Positions 1-10,645 are shown, counted from the stretch's first letter. The stretch: 64,000 nt of DNA from Rhodanobacteraceae bacterium ZG21-1 (GCA_021390615.1 JAJEJU010000025.1:930001-994000); one strand, 5' to 3'. Made by a program: numbers and translations. Notes: generated by a model from the sequence alone, not told the origin.

Positions 1-461
1 AACGCGCCCATGATGCCCCACACCGTGCCGAACAGGCCCACATAGGGGCTGATCGAGCCGACGTTGGCGAGGAATTCCAGGTTGCGCTCCAGCGCGCCGA
101 TCTCGCGCGTGCCGGCCACGCGCATGGCGCGCTCCGAGCTCTCGATGACCAGGCGCATGTCATGCGTGCGGCGCTGGCGCTGGCGCACGAACTCGCGGAA
201 GCCGGACTCGAAGATGTTCTCCATGCCGCCGTTGCTGGCGCCGCGGTTGCTCACTTCGCGGAACAGCTGGGCCAGGTCGGCGCCGGACCAGAAGCGCTCT
301 TCGAAGCTCTCGGCGTTCTCGGTGGCCGCCTTCATCTGCGAGTACTTGCGGATGATGATGACCCACGACATGAAGGAGAACCCCAGCAGCAGCAGCATCA
401 CCAGCTTCACCGGCCAGCTCGCGTCTGCGACCAGCGTGAAAATGTTCAGTCCAGTGTCCAT
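1..461 (-). CDS. tolQ: TolQ, Tol-Pal proton channel subunit (C-terminus cut off)
   Basis: Inner-membrane subunit of the TolQ-TolR motor, which uses proton motive force to energise the Tol-Pal envelope system during division. The 153 codons present start MDTGLNIFTLV and contain a first membrane helix (about residues 16-38) followed by the cytoplasmic region. Near the window edge they carry the TolQ/ExbB/MotA signature SPYVGLFGTVWGIMGAF. The gene runs off the left edge, so roughly the last third, including two further membrane helices, is missing. ybgC lies 63 bp upstream on the same strand, the standard tol operon order, which favours TolQ over ExbB. The ATG at 461 fits the usual TolQ N-terminus. 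Confidence 0.93.
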   Translation of the reverse strand, partial: MDTGLNIFTLVADASWPVKLVMLLLLGFSFMSWVIIIRKYSQMKAATENAESFEERFWSGADLAQLFREVSNRGASNGGMENIFESGFREFVRQRQRRTHDMRLVIESSERAMRVAGTREIGALERNLEFLANVGSISPYVGLFGTVWGIMGA

Positions 462-524
462 TGCTTGGGGGTTCTCCACCGCGAATTGTTTATGGGGATG
501 TGGCGGTTCGCCGCCGGATGCGCT

Positions 525-939
525 TCAGCCGCCGAGCATGCGGGCGATGATCTGTGCCGGAATCGGTGCCGGACGCATCTGCTGCATGTCCACGCAGGCC
601 ACCTTGACCTGCGCGCGGACCAATTCGCTGCCGTCGGCCCGGCTGGCGCTCTGGCTGAACAGGATACTGGCTGCGCGCCGCTGTTTGACTTCGACGCTGA
701 CCATCAGTTCATCGTCCAGCAGGGCGGGCCGGAAGAAGTCCAGCTGCATTTCGCGCACCACGAAGATCAGGCCGGCCTCCTGCTTCACCGCCGACTGGTC
801 GATGCCGCGGGCACGCAGCCACTCGGTGCGCGCCCGCTCGAAGAAGCGCACATAGCTTGCGTGGTAGACCACCCCGCCGGCGTCGGTGTCTTCCCAGTAC
901 ACCCGCACCGGCCACGCGAACGGCGCCACCGCGGCCGGC

Positions 940-959
<20 letters not shown>
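525..959 (-). CDS. ybgC: YbgC, Tol-Pal-associated acyl-CoA thioesterase
   Basis: Hotdog-fold thioesterase that hydrolyses acyl-CoA or acyl-ACP thioesters and is normally the first gene of the tol operon. The 144-residue product shows the family signature around residues 21-43: [20 protein letters not shown], whose Asp (EDTDAGG) is the catalytic residue in this family. The length is normal for YbgC. The start at 959 overlaps the end of ruvB by 20 bp. A second ATG at 947 (MSEPAAV) would shorten the overlap to 8 bp and has an equally weak ribosome site, so the exact start is uncertain. Translational coupling to ruvB is likely. Confidence 0.93.
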
Positions 960-1989
<1,030 letters not shown>

Positions 1990-2145
1990 ATGCGAATTAT
2001 GACGGGAACCGGCGAGCCTGCGCGACGTCCGGTCATGCGCCACCCACATCGCGCGGCCGCTCTACGGCGGTTCAAGGCCTCAGGCCACCGTCGGCGCCTG
2101 CCCTGCCCCAGTCCGAAGCATGCGGCCAGTGCTACGCCGGACCGC

Positions 2146-2499
2146 TCAGAAACACAGCTTGGAAAGCTGCCACACGAACAGCCAAACCAGCACGAAACAT
2201 ACCGCGCCGGCAATGATGCCGACGCGCAGCAGCCTGGGCCGGGACTTGCACCGGCGCCCCTTGCTGAGCCGCCGCAGCAGCCAGACCAGCAGCGCCCACA
2301 ACAAGGCGCAGGCCAGTCCGCCGACCACGCCCACGACCAGCCCCGGCCATGCGCTCTTGAGCAAGGCTTCCAGCGGATCGAGCCCGCCGCCGCAGCGGCC
2401 GTCCAAGGCCCAGGCGCCCTCGGCCGCGAAGTACCACAGCAGCCATGGCCATGCGCGCCAGGACCTGCGCATACCGGCGCCGCGGTGAGTCGGCCGCAT
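2146..2499 (-). CDS. Small membrane protein of unknown function, coupled to kup
   Basis: A 117-residue protein I cannot assign to a family. It has an N-terminal hydrophobic stretch that could be a signal or anchor (about residues 14-31), a long hydrophobic segment at 52-75, a basic stretch KGRRCKSRPR at 80-89 and a last hydrophobic segment at 92-110. The arrangement suggests a two- or three-helix inner-membrane protein. Four cysteines are spread along it (positions 36, 64, 84 and 101). The start codon lies two bases after the kup stop (TGA-GC-ATG), so it is almost certainly co-translated with the potassium transporter. Whether it modulates Kup is only a guess from position. Confidence 0.6.
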   Translation of the reverse strand: MRPTHRGAGMRRSWRAWPWLLWYFAAEGAWALDGRCGGGLDPLEALLKSAWPGLVVGVVGGLACALLWALLVWLLRRLSKGRRCKSRPRLLRVGIIAGAVCFVLVWLFVWQLSKLCF

Positions 2500-2501
2500 G
2501 C

Positions 2502-4394
2502 TCAGATCTCGACCTGCGCGCCCAGTTCGATCAGCCGGTTGCCGGGAATCTGGAAGAACGCCGTCGCCGGCATCGCGTTGCGCGCCATGAAGGCGAACAG
2601 CTTGTCGCGCCAGGCCGCCATGCCCGGGCGACGGCGGTCGGCCACGATGTTCTCGCGCGACAGGAAGAAGGTGGTGTCCATCATGTCGAACGGCAGGCCG
2701 GCGCGCGCGCACTGGGTCAGTGCGAGCGGAATGCTCGGGGTCTCGCCGAAGCCGAAGCGCAGCTCCAGGCCGTAGAACTCGCCTTCGAGCGGAATCAGCT
2801 TGATGCGCTCGCTCCATTCGGCCACCGGCGTCTCCAGGATCTCCACCGTCAGCAGCACGTTGCGCTCGTGCAGCACCTTGTTGTGCTTCAGGTTGTGCAG
2901 CAGCGCGTGGGGCACCGAATGCTGGTTGCCGGTGAGGAACACCGCCGTACCCGGCACGCGCAGCGGCGGATGCTGGCCGATGTTCTCGATGAAGGGCAGC
3001 AGCGCCAGACCGGACTGCTTGATCTCGCGCAGCACCAGTTCGCGGCCGCGCCGCCAGGTGGTCATCATGGCGAACACCACCACGCCCAGCGCCAGCGGGA
3101 ACCAGCCGCCGTATTCGATCTTGATCAGGTTGGCGCTGAAGAACGACACGTCAATCACGATGAACAGCGCGCCGATGCCGATCACGCTGGCCAGGTGCCA
3201 GTGCCACATGTAGCGCGCCACCACCAGGGCCAGCAGGGTGGTGATCGCCATGGTGCCGGTGACCGCGATGCCGTAGGCCGCGCTGAGTCCGTCCGACGAC
3301 TGGAAGTGCAGCACCGCCACGACCACCATGATCAGCAGGAACCAGTTCACCCAGGGCACGAAGACCTGGCCGGACATCTCGTTCGAGGTATGCACTACCG
3401 CCATGCGCGGCGAGTAGCCCAGCGACATCGCTTCGCGGGTCATCGAGTAGGCGCCCGAGATCACCGCCTGCGAAGCGATCACCGTGGCCACGCAGGCCAG
3501 CGCGATCAGCGGAATCTGCAGCACGCTCGGCGCCAGGCGGAAGAACGGGTTGTCGATCGCCTTGGGATCGCTCAGCAGCAAGGCGCCCTGGCCGAAATAG
3601 TTGAGCACCAGCGCCGGCAGCACGAAGCTGAACCAGGCCAGGCGGATCGGCTTCTTGCCGAAATGCCCCATGTCGGCGTACAGCGCCTCCGCGCCGGTGA
3701 GCGCCAGCACCACGCCACCCAGCGCGATGAAGGCGCTGAACCCGTGCGTGCGGAAGAAGATCAGGCCGTGCCGCGGATCCAGCGCATACAGCACGTGCCA
3801 GTTGCGGGCGATCATCGACACGCCGAGCAGGGCGATGGTGATGAACCAGATCACCATGATCGGGCCGAACAGCTTGCCGATGCGCTCGGTGCCGCCGCGC
3901 TGCAGCGCGAACAGCACCATCAGGATCAGCAGGGTCACCGGCACCACCCAGTGCGACAGGTTCGGCGCCACCACCTTCACGCCCTCCACCGCCGACAGCA
4001 CCGAGATGGCCGGAGTGATCACGCCGTCGCCGTAGAACAGCGAGGCGCCGAAGATGCCGAGGATGGCCAGCATCCAGCGCAGCCTGGGCTGGTCGCGCAC
4101 GCTGCGCTGGGCCAGCGCCATCAAGGCCATGATGCCGCCCTCGCCCTTGTTGTCGGCGCGCATGATGAACACCACGTACTTCAGCGACACCACCAGGATC
4201 TGCGCCCAGAAGATCAGCGAGAGCACGCCGTAGATGCTCTCCGGCGTCACCGTCATGCCGTCGTGGGTCAACGTGCTGTTGAGGGTGTACAGCGGGCTGG
4301 TGCCGATGTCGCCGTAGACGACGCCGATCGCGCCCAGGGCGAGTGCGCCCAGTCGGGAGGTTGGCTGTTCGTTCGCGTTGGTGGGTGCGGTCAT
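2502..4394 (-). CDS. kup: Kup, low-affinity potassium uptake permease
   Basis: Secondary potassium-proton symporter of the inner membrane (KUP/HAK/KT family). The 630-residue product has the diagnostic GVVYGDIGTSPLYTL near residues 24-38, about twelve membrane helices over the first 430 residues, and a hydrophilic C-terminal cytoplasmic domain, all normal for Kup. The ATG at 4394 (MTAPTNANEQP) is preferred over upstream in-frame starts because the upstream reading is arginine/proline-rich and unlike the family. Some 400 bp without a gene precede it. The small membrane gene at 2146-2499 follows with a 2-bp gap. Confidence 0.95.
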   Translation of the reverse strand: MTAPTNANEQPTSRLGALALGAIGVVYGDIGTSPLYTLNSTLTHDGMTVTPESIYGVLSLIFWAQILVVSLKYVVFIMRADNKGEGGIMALMALAQRSVRDQPRLRWMLAILGIFGASLFYGDGVITPAISVLSAVEGVKVVAPNLSHWVVPVTLLILMVLFALQRGGTERIGKLFGPIMVIWFITIALLGVSMIARNWHVLYALDPRHGLIFFRTHGFSAFIALGGVVLALTGAEALYADMGHFGKKPIRLAWFSFVLPALVLNYFGQGALLLSDPKAIDNPFFRLAPSVLQIPLIALACVATVIASQAVISGAYSMTREAMSLGYSPRMAVVHTSNEMSGQVFVPWVNWFLLIMVVVAVLHFQSSDGLSAAYGIAVTGTMAITTLLALVVARYMWHWHLASVIGIGALFIVIDVSFFSANLIKIEYGGWFPLALGVVVFAMMTTWRRGRELVLREIKQSGLALLPFIENIGQHPPLRVPGTAVFLTGNQHSVPHALLHNLKHNKVLHERNVLLTVEILETPVAEWSERIKLIPLEGEFYGLELRFGFGETPSIPLALTQCARAGLPFDMMDTTFFLSRENIVADRRRPGMAAWRDKLFAFMARNAMPATAFFQIPGNRLIELGAQVEI

Positions 4395-4795
4395 GATCCG
4401 GAAAGACTCGAAAGTATGTGATCGGCGAGGCGCAGGCGCGGCGTAGCCGGCCGGCCTCGCGCGGCGCAAAACGGCAAGCAATCGGCGTGCCTGATTCGGG
4501 CATGGGTCGCCGCGCGCCGAGCCGTCATGGCTGGCGCAGCAGCGGCCGCCATGCGGCAGGCTCGCGGAAAAAGACGGAAGCAAGTGCCGCGCCAGCGACA
4601 TCGGGCCGTCAGCGGCGACCGCACCGTGCGACAGGCGGCACGCGGATCAGGCTCGCGCAGGCGGCGCGCCACGACGCGGCCAAAGCCTGCCTCCACACCG
4701 CTCGGGCTTCGGTTGACGCCATCGCACGGAAGGCGGGCCGCCGTTCCGTTGGATTTCGACAGCGGTTGAGCCAGCCTGTTCATGAGATCACCGGC
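4395..4795. other. 401-bp intergenic region between ruvA and kup
   Basis: No gene supported. Short open frames on both strands are arginine/alanine-rich and look like GC-rich noise. The region must carry the kup promoter on the minus strand, but I could not pick a convincing -35/-10 pair, riboswitch or terminator. Confidence 0.5.
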
Positions 4796-5395
4796 TCAAC
4801 TGCCCAACGCGGCGCGCAGCGCCTTGCGGATGATGGCTTCGGCGTCGTCGCCCTCGGCGGCAACCTTCTGCACCAGCCGGCTCACTTCGGCGGGCTTGTA
4901 GCCCAGCTGCTGCAGGGCCACGGTCGCCTCGCCCGCCGCGTCCGCCGGCATCGCGGCGCCGGTGGCGAGGCCCGAGCCGGGCACGCCAGCCAGTCCGTCC
5001 ACGCGGTCGCGCAGTTCCACCACGATGCGCTCGGCAGTCTTCTTGCCGATGCCGGGAATCTTGGTCAGCGCCACCACGTCGCCCGCCTGCACCAGCCTGG
5101 CGAAATGGTCGGTGGAAACGCCGGACAGCACCGCCAGCGCGATCTTGGCGCCGATCCCGCTGACCTTCTGCAGGCTGCGGAACAGGCTGCGCTCCGACTC
5201 GCGCAGGAAACCGTAGAGGGCGACGCTGTCTTCCTTCACCGCATAATGGGTGAGCAGGATCACTTCCTTGCCGATGCCCGGCAGGTCGTAGACGGTCGAC
5301 ATCGGCGCTTCCAGCTCGTAGCCGACGCCGCCGACTTCGAGCAGCAGCCACGGCGGCTGCTTGGACAACAAGGTTCCGCGCAATCGTCCGATCAT
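4796..5395 (-). CDS. ruvA: RuvA, Holliday junction DNA-binding protein
   Basis: Tetrameric protein that binds four-way junctions and loads RuvB. The 199-residue sequence begins [10 protein letters not shown] (OB-fold domain I). It has two helix-hairpin-helix motifs in domain [15 protein letters not shown] (about residues 79-91) and [12 protein letters not shown] (about 114-125), and ends with the small RuvB-contacting domain III ([11 protein letters not shown]). Length is standard. Its ATG overlaps the ruvC stop codon (ATGA), which indicates translational coupling. Confidence 0.96.
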   Translation of the reverse strand: MIGRLRGTLLSKQPPWLLLEVGGVGYELEAPMSTVYDLPGIGKEVILLTHYAVKEDSVALYGFLRESERSLFRSLQKVSGIGAKIALAVLSGVSTDHFARLVQAGDVVALTKIPGIGKKTAERIVVELRDRVDGLAGVPGSGLATGAAMPADAAGEATVALQQLGYKPAEVSRLVQKVAAEGDDAEAIIRKALRAALGS

Positions 5396-5913
5396 CGGCG
5401 GCGCCTCCACGCGCTGCGCGGAATGCCTACGCGCTGCAAGCTGGCGCGGGTATGCGCGTGCGCGACCGCGATGGCGAGGGCGTCCGCCGCATCCGCCTGC
5501 AGCGGGCCGGAAAGGCCGAGCAGGATGCCGATCATGTGCTGCACCTGGGTCTTGTCGGCGCGACCGCCGCCGACCACCGACTGCTTCACTTCCGTCGCTG
5601 CATATTCGTGCACCACGATCCCCTGGCTGACCACCGCGCAGATCGCGGCGCCCCTCGCCTGCCCCAGTTTCAGCGCCGAATCGGCGTTGCGCGCCATGAA
5701 CACGCGCTCGACCGCGCACTCGGCCGGGCGATGGGCGGCAATGATGTCATTGAGTTCGTCAAAAATGCGTTTCAGGCGCAGCGGAAAGCTGGCCTCGCCG
5801 GCCACCGCCAGCGCGGCATGGAAAACATGCGACAGCTTGCCGGCGGCATCGACGTCGATGATGCCGACCCCGGTGCGCTGGCTGCCCGGATCGATGCCGA
5901 GAATGCGGACCAT
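5392..5913 (-). CDS. ruvC: RuvC, Holliday junction resolvase
   Basis: Endonuclease that cuts four-way junctions symmetrically after branch migration by RuvAB. The 173-residue protein starts [17 protein letters not shown], carrying the first catalytic Asp (position 7). It also has the conserved Glu in [12 protein letters not shown], the Gln/Ala-rich GQARGA segment, and the C-terminal acidic pair in [16 protein letters not shown]. These form the RNase H-like active site. The ATG at 5913 gives the conserved family N-terminus. yebC lies 38 bp upstream on the same strand, the usual yebC-ruvC-ruvA order. Confidence 0.96.
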   Translation of the reverse strand: MVRILGIDPGSQRTGVGIIDVDAAGKLSHVFHAALAVAGEASFPLRLKRIFDELNDIIAAHRPAECAVERVFMARNADSALKLGQARGAAICAVVSQGIVVHEYAATEVKQSVVGGGRADKTQVQHMIGILLGLSGPLQADAADALAIAVAHAHTRASLQRVGIPRSAWRRRR

Positions 5914-5951
5914 CACAGGCTCAGGGCTTCGAACGGCGGCACCGGCGCAGG

Positions 5952-6671
5952 TCAGGCGGACGGCAGCAAGGCGCTGTGATAGACCTCGCTGACGTCGTCC
6001 AGCGCGTCGAGGCGCTCGAGCAGGTCGGTCAGCGATTCCAGCGTCTCTTCCGGCACTGCGGTGCGATTGTTCGGTCGCATGCCCACGCCGGCATGCAGGG
6101 CGTGGAGACCGGCCTCGGCCAGCTTCTGCTGGATCGCTTCGAACTGATCCGGCGCGCACAGCACGGTGCTCTCGCCGTGCTCGTTGACCACGTCGTCGGC
6201 GCCGGCGTCGAGCGCGGCTTCCAACACCTTCTCCTCGGCCGCGGCGTCGCCGCCGGTGGCGAAGGCCAGCTCGCCGCAGCGGGTGAACTGGAAGGCCACC
6301 GAGCCGCTGGTACCCAGGTTGCCGCCGTGCTTGGTCAGCGCGTGGCGCACCTCGGCAACGGTGCGGGTCGGGTTGTCGGTGAAGCACTCGATGATCATCG
6401 CCACGCCACCCGGGCCGTAGCCTTCGTAGCGCAGCTCCTCGCCGGCGCCGTCGGCGCCCGAACCGCGCTTGATCGCGCGCTCGATGGTGTCCTTGGGCAT
6501 GTTGGCGGACAGCGCCTTGTCCACCGCGGTGCGCAGGCGCGGATTCAGCGCCGGGTCGGCGACGCCGGCGCGGGTGGCGATGGTGATCTCGCGGATCAGC
6601 TTGGTGAACACCTTGGCGCGCTTGGCGTCCTCGGCGTTCTTGCGACCCTCGATGGAAGGACCTCTACCCAT
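5952..6671 (-). CDS. yebC: YebC/PmpR-family protein
   Basis: A 239-residue member of the YebC/TACO1 family, described as transcriptional regulators and more recently implicated in translation of difficult peptide stretches. The sequence shows the family pattern [21 protein letters not shown] near the N-terminus and [17 protein letters not shown] in the middle. The N-terminus reads [11 protein letters not shown] instead of the more common MAGHSKWANI start, as in the shorter-motif branch of the family. It sits directly upstream of ruvC, as in many gammaproteobacteria. Confidence 0.93.
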   Translation of the reverse strand: MGRGPSIEGRKNAEDAKRAKVFTKLIREITIATRAGVADPALNPRLRTAVDKALSANMPKDTIERAIKRGSGADGAGEELRYEGYGPGGVAMIIECFTDNPTRTVAEVRHALTKHGGNLGTSGSVAFQFTRCGELAFATGGDAAAEEKVLEAALDAGADDVVNEHGESTVLCAPDQFEAIQQKLAEAGLHALHAGVGMRPNNRTAVPEETLESLTDLLERLDALDDVSEVYHSALLPSA

Positions 6672-6758
6672 GACTCACCCGAATCCCGCTGAAAAGTCGC
6701 TCATTTTACCGCTGGGCGCGCGCCGACTGGCAAGCCGCGCCCATTCGGGCGGCCCGCG

Positions 6759-7400
6759 TCAGGCCAGCGGCGGGTGCTCGAAACAGCCCTGGCGCAGGAA
6801 TCGTGCGGTCTGCTGGGCCGCCTCCTGCGAGAACAGCAGCCCGGTATGATTGGCCTCCACCACCAGGTGATCGGCCAGTCCCGGCAGGCGGGTCTCGGCC
6901 ACTGCCACCGTGCCGTCGTGCTCGCCCTCGAAGGGGCCCAGCACCGTGCCCAGGCCCAGCGGCATGCGGCCGGCGATCATGCCTACCGCACGCGCGCCCT
7001 CCCAGCACTCGAAACCCTGCTGCAGCAGTTCGCGATTGTGGCCGAGCAGTGCCTCGCCGGCGCGCCCCATGCCGGCGAAGCGCCGCGCCGAGGCGCTGCC
7101 CTTCAGCGGCGAACCCAGGCAGACGATGCGGCCGGGCGGCAGCCCCACCGGTTCGGCGCAGGCGCGCAGCGCCAGCAGCCCGCCCAGGCTATGGCCGACC
7201 AGATGCACCTGCTCGGCCTCGCCGGCAAGCCCGAGCATGCGCGCCTGCAGCCGGCCGAGGATGCGCTGCTGGGTGGCCGCCACGCTGAGGTAGTCGAAGC
7301 GGTGCACGCGCAAGCCGGCCTCGATCAGGCGCCGGTGCAGCATCACCAGCGCGAAACCGCGCATCCACAGGCCGTGCAACAGGATCACGTGTTGGGTCAT
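6759..7400 (-). CDS. Alpha/beta-hydrolase (PGAP1/lipase-like)
   Basis: A 213-residue hydrolase. It begins MTQHVILLHGLWM, whose HG provides the oxyanion-hole region, and has a clear nucleophile elbow GHSLGG at about residues 71-76 (catalytic Ser). A candidate acid lies in EGEHDGTVAV and a candidate base His in VVEANHTGLLF near the C-terminus. No signal peptide, so probably cytoplasmic. The substrate cannot be told from sequence; such short hydrolases are usually esterases or lipases. It lies between aspS and yebC on the same strand with gaps of about 80 bp. The ATG at 7400 is chosen because the upstream in-frame extension (to 7463) lacks family character. Confidence 0.8.
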   Translation of the reverse strand: MTQHVILLHGLWMRGFALVMLHRRLIEAGLRVHRFDYLSVAATQQRILGRLQARMLGLAGEAEQVHLVGHSLGGLLALRACAEPVGLPPGRIVCLGSPLKGSASARRFAGMGRAGEALLGHNRELLQQGFECWEGARAVGMIAGRMPLGLGTVLGPFEGEHDGTVAVAETRLPGLADHLVVEANHTGLLFSQEAAQQTARFLRQGCFEHPPLA

Positions 7401-7482
7401 GACGGCATCGGACGAAGCTGGCAGGACAGGACCGCGGCCGCACGCAAGGGGGCGGCCGCCCATGCTAACCGGCGCGGAGCGC

Positions 7483-9240
7483 TCAGACTTCGCGCACCTT
7501 CACATGCAGCTCTTTCAATTGTGCGTCGGCGATCGGCGACGGCGCGTCGGTCATCAGGTCCTGCGCGCTGGTGGTCTTGGGGAAGGCGATCACGTCGCGG
7601 ATCGACTCGGTGCCGGCCATCAGCGCCGCGATGCGGTCGATGCCGAAGGCCAGGCCGCCGTGCGGCGGCGCGCCGAACTTCAGCGCCTTGAGCAGGAAGC
7701 CGAACTTCATCTCGGCCTCTTCCGCGCCAATGCCGAGCAGCTCGAACACCGCGCTCTGCATGTCCGGGCGATGGATACGGATCGAGCCGCCGCCGATCTC
7801 GTTGCCGTTGAGCACCATGTCGTAGCCGCGGCTCACCGCGCTGGCCGCGTTGGCGCGCAGGTCGGCGATGTCGTCCACCTTGGGCGCGGTGAAGGGATGA
7901 TGCAGGGCGACGTAGCGCTTTGCCTCTTCGTCGTACTCGAACATCGGGAAATCGGTGACCCAAAGCGGCTTCCAGCCACTCTCGACCAGGCCGCGGTCCT
8001 TGCCGACCTTCAGGCGCAGCGCGCCCATGAAATCGGTGACGGTCTTCCACTTGCCCGCGCCGACGAACACCATGTCGCCCGACTGCGCGCCGGTGGCCTT
8101 GAGCACCGCATCCAGCGCCGCGTCGTCGAGGAACTTCGCCACCGGCGAATTGACGCCCTCGCGGCCCTTGGCCAGATCTTCCACCTTGAGCCAGGCCAGG
8201 CCCTTGGCGCCGTACTTGGCCACGTACTCGGTGAGCTGGTCGATGTCCTTGCGGCTGAGCGAGGCGCCGCCCGGCAGGCGCAGCGCAGCCACGCGGCCGG
8301 CCGCATCGTTGGCGGGTTCGGCGAACACCTTGAACTCGACGTGCTTGAGCGCGTCGGCCACGTCGACCAGCTCCAGCGCGATGCGCAGGTCGGGCTTGTC
8401 CGAGCCGAAGCGGCGCATGGCTTCGTCCCAGGTCATGCGCGGGAAGGCGGCGTCCAGCTCGACGCTCATCACGTCCTTGAACACCTGGCGGATCAGCTCC
8501 TCGACGAAGTCCTGCACGTCCTGCTCTTCGACGAAGGCGAACTCGAGATCGAGCTGGGTGAATTCCGGCTGGCGGTCGGCGCGCAGGTCCTCGTCGCGGA
8601 AGCAGCGCGCGATCTGGTAGTAGCGGTCGAAGCCGGCCATCATCAGGATCTGCTTGAACAGCTGCGGCGACTGCGGCAGCGCGTAGAACTGGCCGGCATG
8701 CACGCGGCTGGGCACTAGGTAGTCGCGCGCGCCTTCGGGGGTGGCCTTGGTGAGGATCGGCGTCTCGATGTCCTGGAAGCCGCGCGCGTCGAGATAGCGG
8801 CGCAGCGCCTGCACCAGCTTGATGCGCGTGCGCATCATTTTTTGCATCTCGGGGCGGCGCAGGTCGAGGTAGCGGTAAGTCATCCGCATGTCCTCGTTGG
8901 GGTTCTCATGCAACGCGAAGGGCAGGTCCTTCGCCGCATTGAGAATGTCCACCCGCTCGGCCAGCAGCTCCACCGTGCCGGTCTTGAGCTTGTCGTTGAC
9001 CGCCAGGCGCTTGCGGATGGTGCCGGTCACGCGCAGGCAGTACTCGTTGCCGATCTCCCCGGCGACGGCGAACGCGGCCGCGTTGTCGCGCTCGACTACC
9101 ACCTGGGCCAGCCCCTCGTGGTCGCGCAGGTCGACGAAGGCGACGTGGCTCTGCAGGCGCAGGGTGTTGACCCAGCCGCACAGGGTGACGGTCTGGCCGA
9201 CCAGGGATTCGTCGATGAGGCCGCAGTAATGCGTGCGCAT
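7483..9240 (-). CDS. aspS: Aspartyl-tRNA synthetase
   Basis: Class II synthetase that charges tRNA-Asp. The 585-residue protein has an N-terminal OB-fold anticodon-binding domain (about residues 1-110). Class II motif 2 is visible as [19 protein letters not shown] (about residues 211-229), followed by the bacterial-type GAD insertion domain. Motif 3 is [15 protein letters not shown] near residue 530. Length is normal for bacterial AspRS (about 590). Whether it is discriminating or also charges tRNA-Asn depends on whether AsnRS exists elsewhere in the genome. Confidence 0.97.
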   Translation of the reverse strand: MRTHYCGLIDESLVGQTVTLCGWVNTLRLQSHVAFVDLRDHEGLAQVVVERDNAAAFAVAGEIGNEYCLRVTGTIRKRLAVNDKLKTGTVELLAERVDILNAAKDLPFALHENPNEDMRMTYRYLDLRRPEMQKMMRTRIKLVQALRRYLDARGFQDIETPILTKATPEGARDYLVPSRVHAGQFYALPQSPQLFKQILMMAGFDRYYQIARCFRDEDLRADRQPEFTQLDLEFAFVEEQDVQDFVEELIRQVFKDVMSVELDAAFPRMTWDEAMRRFGSDKPDLRIALELVDVADALKHVEFKVFAEPANDAAGRVAALRLPGGASLSRKDIDQLTEYVAKYGAKGLAWLKVEDLAKGREGVNSPVAKFLDDAALDAVLKATGAQSGDMVFVGAGKWKTVTDFMGALRLKVGKDRGLVESGWKPLWVTDFPMFEYDEEAKRYVALHHPFTAPKVDDIADLRANAASAVSRGYDMVLNGNEIGGGSIRIHRPDMQSAVFELLGIGAEEAEMKFGFLLKALKFGAPPHGGLAFGIDRIAALMAGTESIRDVIAFPKTTSAQDLMTDAPSPIADAQLKELHVKVREV

Positions 9241-9315
9241 GCGCTTGAGACTCCGGGCCGCGGCAGCGGCATAAGGCGGTGAAAAAGACCCGGAATCTTA
9301 ACACCGCCCGCGGTC

Positions 9316-9349
9316 GCCGGCCGCCCCCGCGATGCGCGAGGCGGCCGGC
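9316..9349 (-). terminator. GC-rich hairpin between the DUF3011 gene and aspS
   Basis: Ten-base-pair perfect stem GCCGGCCGCC / GGCGGCCGGC with a 14-nt loop, 20 bp after the stop of the DUF3011 gene. No T-tract follows on the minus strand, so it would be a weak or factor-assisted terminator. Confidence 0.35.
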
Positions 9350-9368
9350 CCGCTCAGCTCAGCTTGGC

Positions 9369-9941
9369 TCAGTAGCGGCTGTACACGGCGAACAGCCCGC
9401 GGCAGCCCCGATTGACCCAGATGCCGCCGCGATCCCAGCCCCAGGTGGAGCCCAGCCGGCAGTCGTTGCCGGAATCCTGGCGCAGCAGCCGCACCGTGCC
9501 GCGCGGACCCACGTCGACCCGGCACTGGCTGTAACGCTGGTCGCGGCTCTCGCACTGCAGGCGAACCTCGCGCCCGGGACCCTGACCCCAGCCGCCGTCC
9601 GGCGGCGGCGGCGGCGGCGGGTACGGCCGGCCGTAGTCGGGACCGCCGTAGTCCGGTCCGCCATAGCCCGCGGCGACGAACAGGCCGCGGCACCCGCGGT
9701 CGACCCACAGGCCGCCGCGGTCGATGCCCCAGGTATCGCCGCGGCGGCACGGGCTGTTCGATTCCTGCCGCACCAGCCGCGCATCGCGCCACGGCACCGG
9801 GCAACGGTTGCCGTAGCCGTTCTGGCTTTCGCAGCGGACCGGCCCGCCGCCTTGTGCCTGGGCGACGGACGGAGCCGCCGCCAGCAGCATGCCGCCGAGC
9901 ACGCCGGCCGCCAGGCCTAGCAGCACTTTGGGAGCAAGCAT
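9369..9941 (-). CDS. Secreted DUF3011-type protein with two repeated cysteine-rich modules
   Basis: A 190-residue exported protein. Residues 1-30 form a signal peptide (MLAPKVLLGLAAGVL...SVAQAQ). Two similar modules of about 55 residues follow, each with a CES start and ending DRGG(L/I)WV(D/N)RGCRGLF. They are joined by a glycine/tyrosine stretch and a run of seven prolines. Each module has four cysteines, consistent with disulfides in the periplasm. This matches DUF3011, a family of unknown function common in Xanthomonadales. The ATG at 9941 gives a clean signal peptide. Confidence 0.8.
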   Translation of the reverse strand: MLAPKVLLGLAAGVLGGMLLAAAPSVAQAQGGGPVRCESQNGYGNRCPVPWRDARLVRQESNSPCRRGDTWGIDRGGLWVDRGCRGLFVAAGYGGPDYGGPDYGRPYPPPPPPPDGGWGQGPGREVRLQCESRDQRYSQCRVDVGPRGTVRLLRQDSGNDCRLGSTWGWDRGGIWVNRGCRGLFAVYSRY

Positions 9942-10055
9942 GAGTCGCCTCTTTCGTTGAGTGGAAGGTGGCGCCACGCTAGCCTGCGCTTGCCCAACCG
10001 GGCTTGAATGATCTTGCGTCGGCGAGCGCAAGATCATGTCAGCGAAATGACCGGC

Positions 10056-10370
10056 TCAGCTCTCGCCCGAAGAGGCCGCCGGGGCAGGCGCGGGGGCCGC
10101 TGCCGGAGCGGCGGCCGGCGTGGCTGCGGCGCCCCCGCCGGAGCCGGCCGAAGCGGCCTGATCGCCGGCCAGGTTGCGCTTCTTGTCGCCGTCCTTCTTG
10201 AAGTCGGTCTCGTACCAGCCGCTGCCCGCCAGGCGGAACGACGGCGCGCTCACGCGGCGCTGCACCTGGGCGTTGCCGCATTGCGGGCAGGTGGAGGGGT
10301 CCGGGTCGGACAGCTTCTGCAGGCGGTCGAAACGATGACCGTCGGCACATTCAAATTCGTAGATGGGCAT
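10056..10370 (-). CDS. FmdB-family zinc-ribbon protein
   Basis: Small 104-residue protein starting MPIYEFECADGHRFDRLQKL with a CPQCG knuckle at residues 34-38, matching the FmdB/CxxC regulatory-type zinc ribbon. The first metal-binding half (usually CxxC near residue 8) has only one cysteine here (FECADG), so the ribbon may be degenerate. After residue 70 the protein becomes an alanine/proline/glycine-rich tail. Function in this family is not established. The start at 10370 is fixed by the near-invariant MPIYEF. In Xanthomonadales it is commonly close to aspS, as here. Confidence 0.85.
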   Translation of the reverse strand: MPIYEFECADGHRFDRLQKLSDPDPSTCPQCGNAQVQRRVSAPSFRLAGSGWYETDFKKDGDKKRNLAGDQAASAGSGGGAAATPAAAPAAAPAPAPAASSGES

Positions 10371-10535
10371 GGACACTCCGAAACAGGTCGGTCCGCAGAC
10401 CGCTGGCGCACATTGTCGGTGCTTTCCGCGGCTTTTCAATGCCGCCCCGCGGGAACCCGGCGGGCGTCGCCCGGCCGGCAGCCCTGACCGCAACGGCCGG
10501 CGTCGGTGCCGGACGCTCGCAAGTCATGGAGGTAT

Positions 10536-10551
10536 AGACGTCTAAACGTCT
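10536..10551. promoter_or_regulatory. Tandem MetJ-box-like operator upstream of the TonB receptor
   Basis: Two adjacent 8-mers, AGACGTCT and AAACGTCT. The first is identical to the MetJ consensus box and the second differs at one base. The preceding 8 bp (GGAGGTAT) match five of eight positions. MetJ binds two to five contiguous 8-bp boxes. Whether this genome encodes MetJ is unknown from the window. Confidence 0.5.
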
Positions 10552-10585
10552 GTTGACGCATCGGCATGGGCGTACTAGCCTGCGG

Positions 10586-10613
10586 TTGTTGCGTCGCAGC
10601 AACACACTATAAA
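10586..10613 (+). promoter_or_regulatory. Candidate promoter of the TonB receptor at 10646
   Basis: TTGTTG (10586-10591), a 16-bp spacer and TATAAA (10608-10613), placing the transcript start near 10620, a short distance upstream of the ATG at 10646. A second possible -35 (TTGACG at 10553) directly abuts the MetJ-like boxes but has no good -10 partner. Confidence 0.4.
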
Positions 10614-10645
10614 AGCGCGAATCGCGCGCCATGGGGAACGATACG

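Noticed and set aside
4395..4795. Possible potassium or c-di-AMP riboswitch upstream of kup
   Set aside because: No recognisable conserved aptamer sequence, and such riboswitches are not expected in this group.
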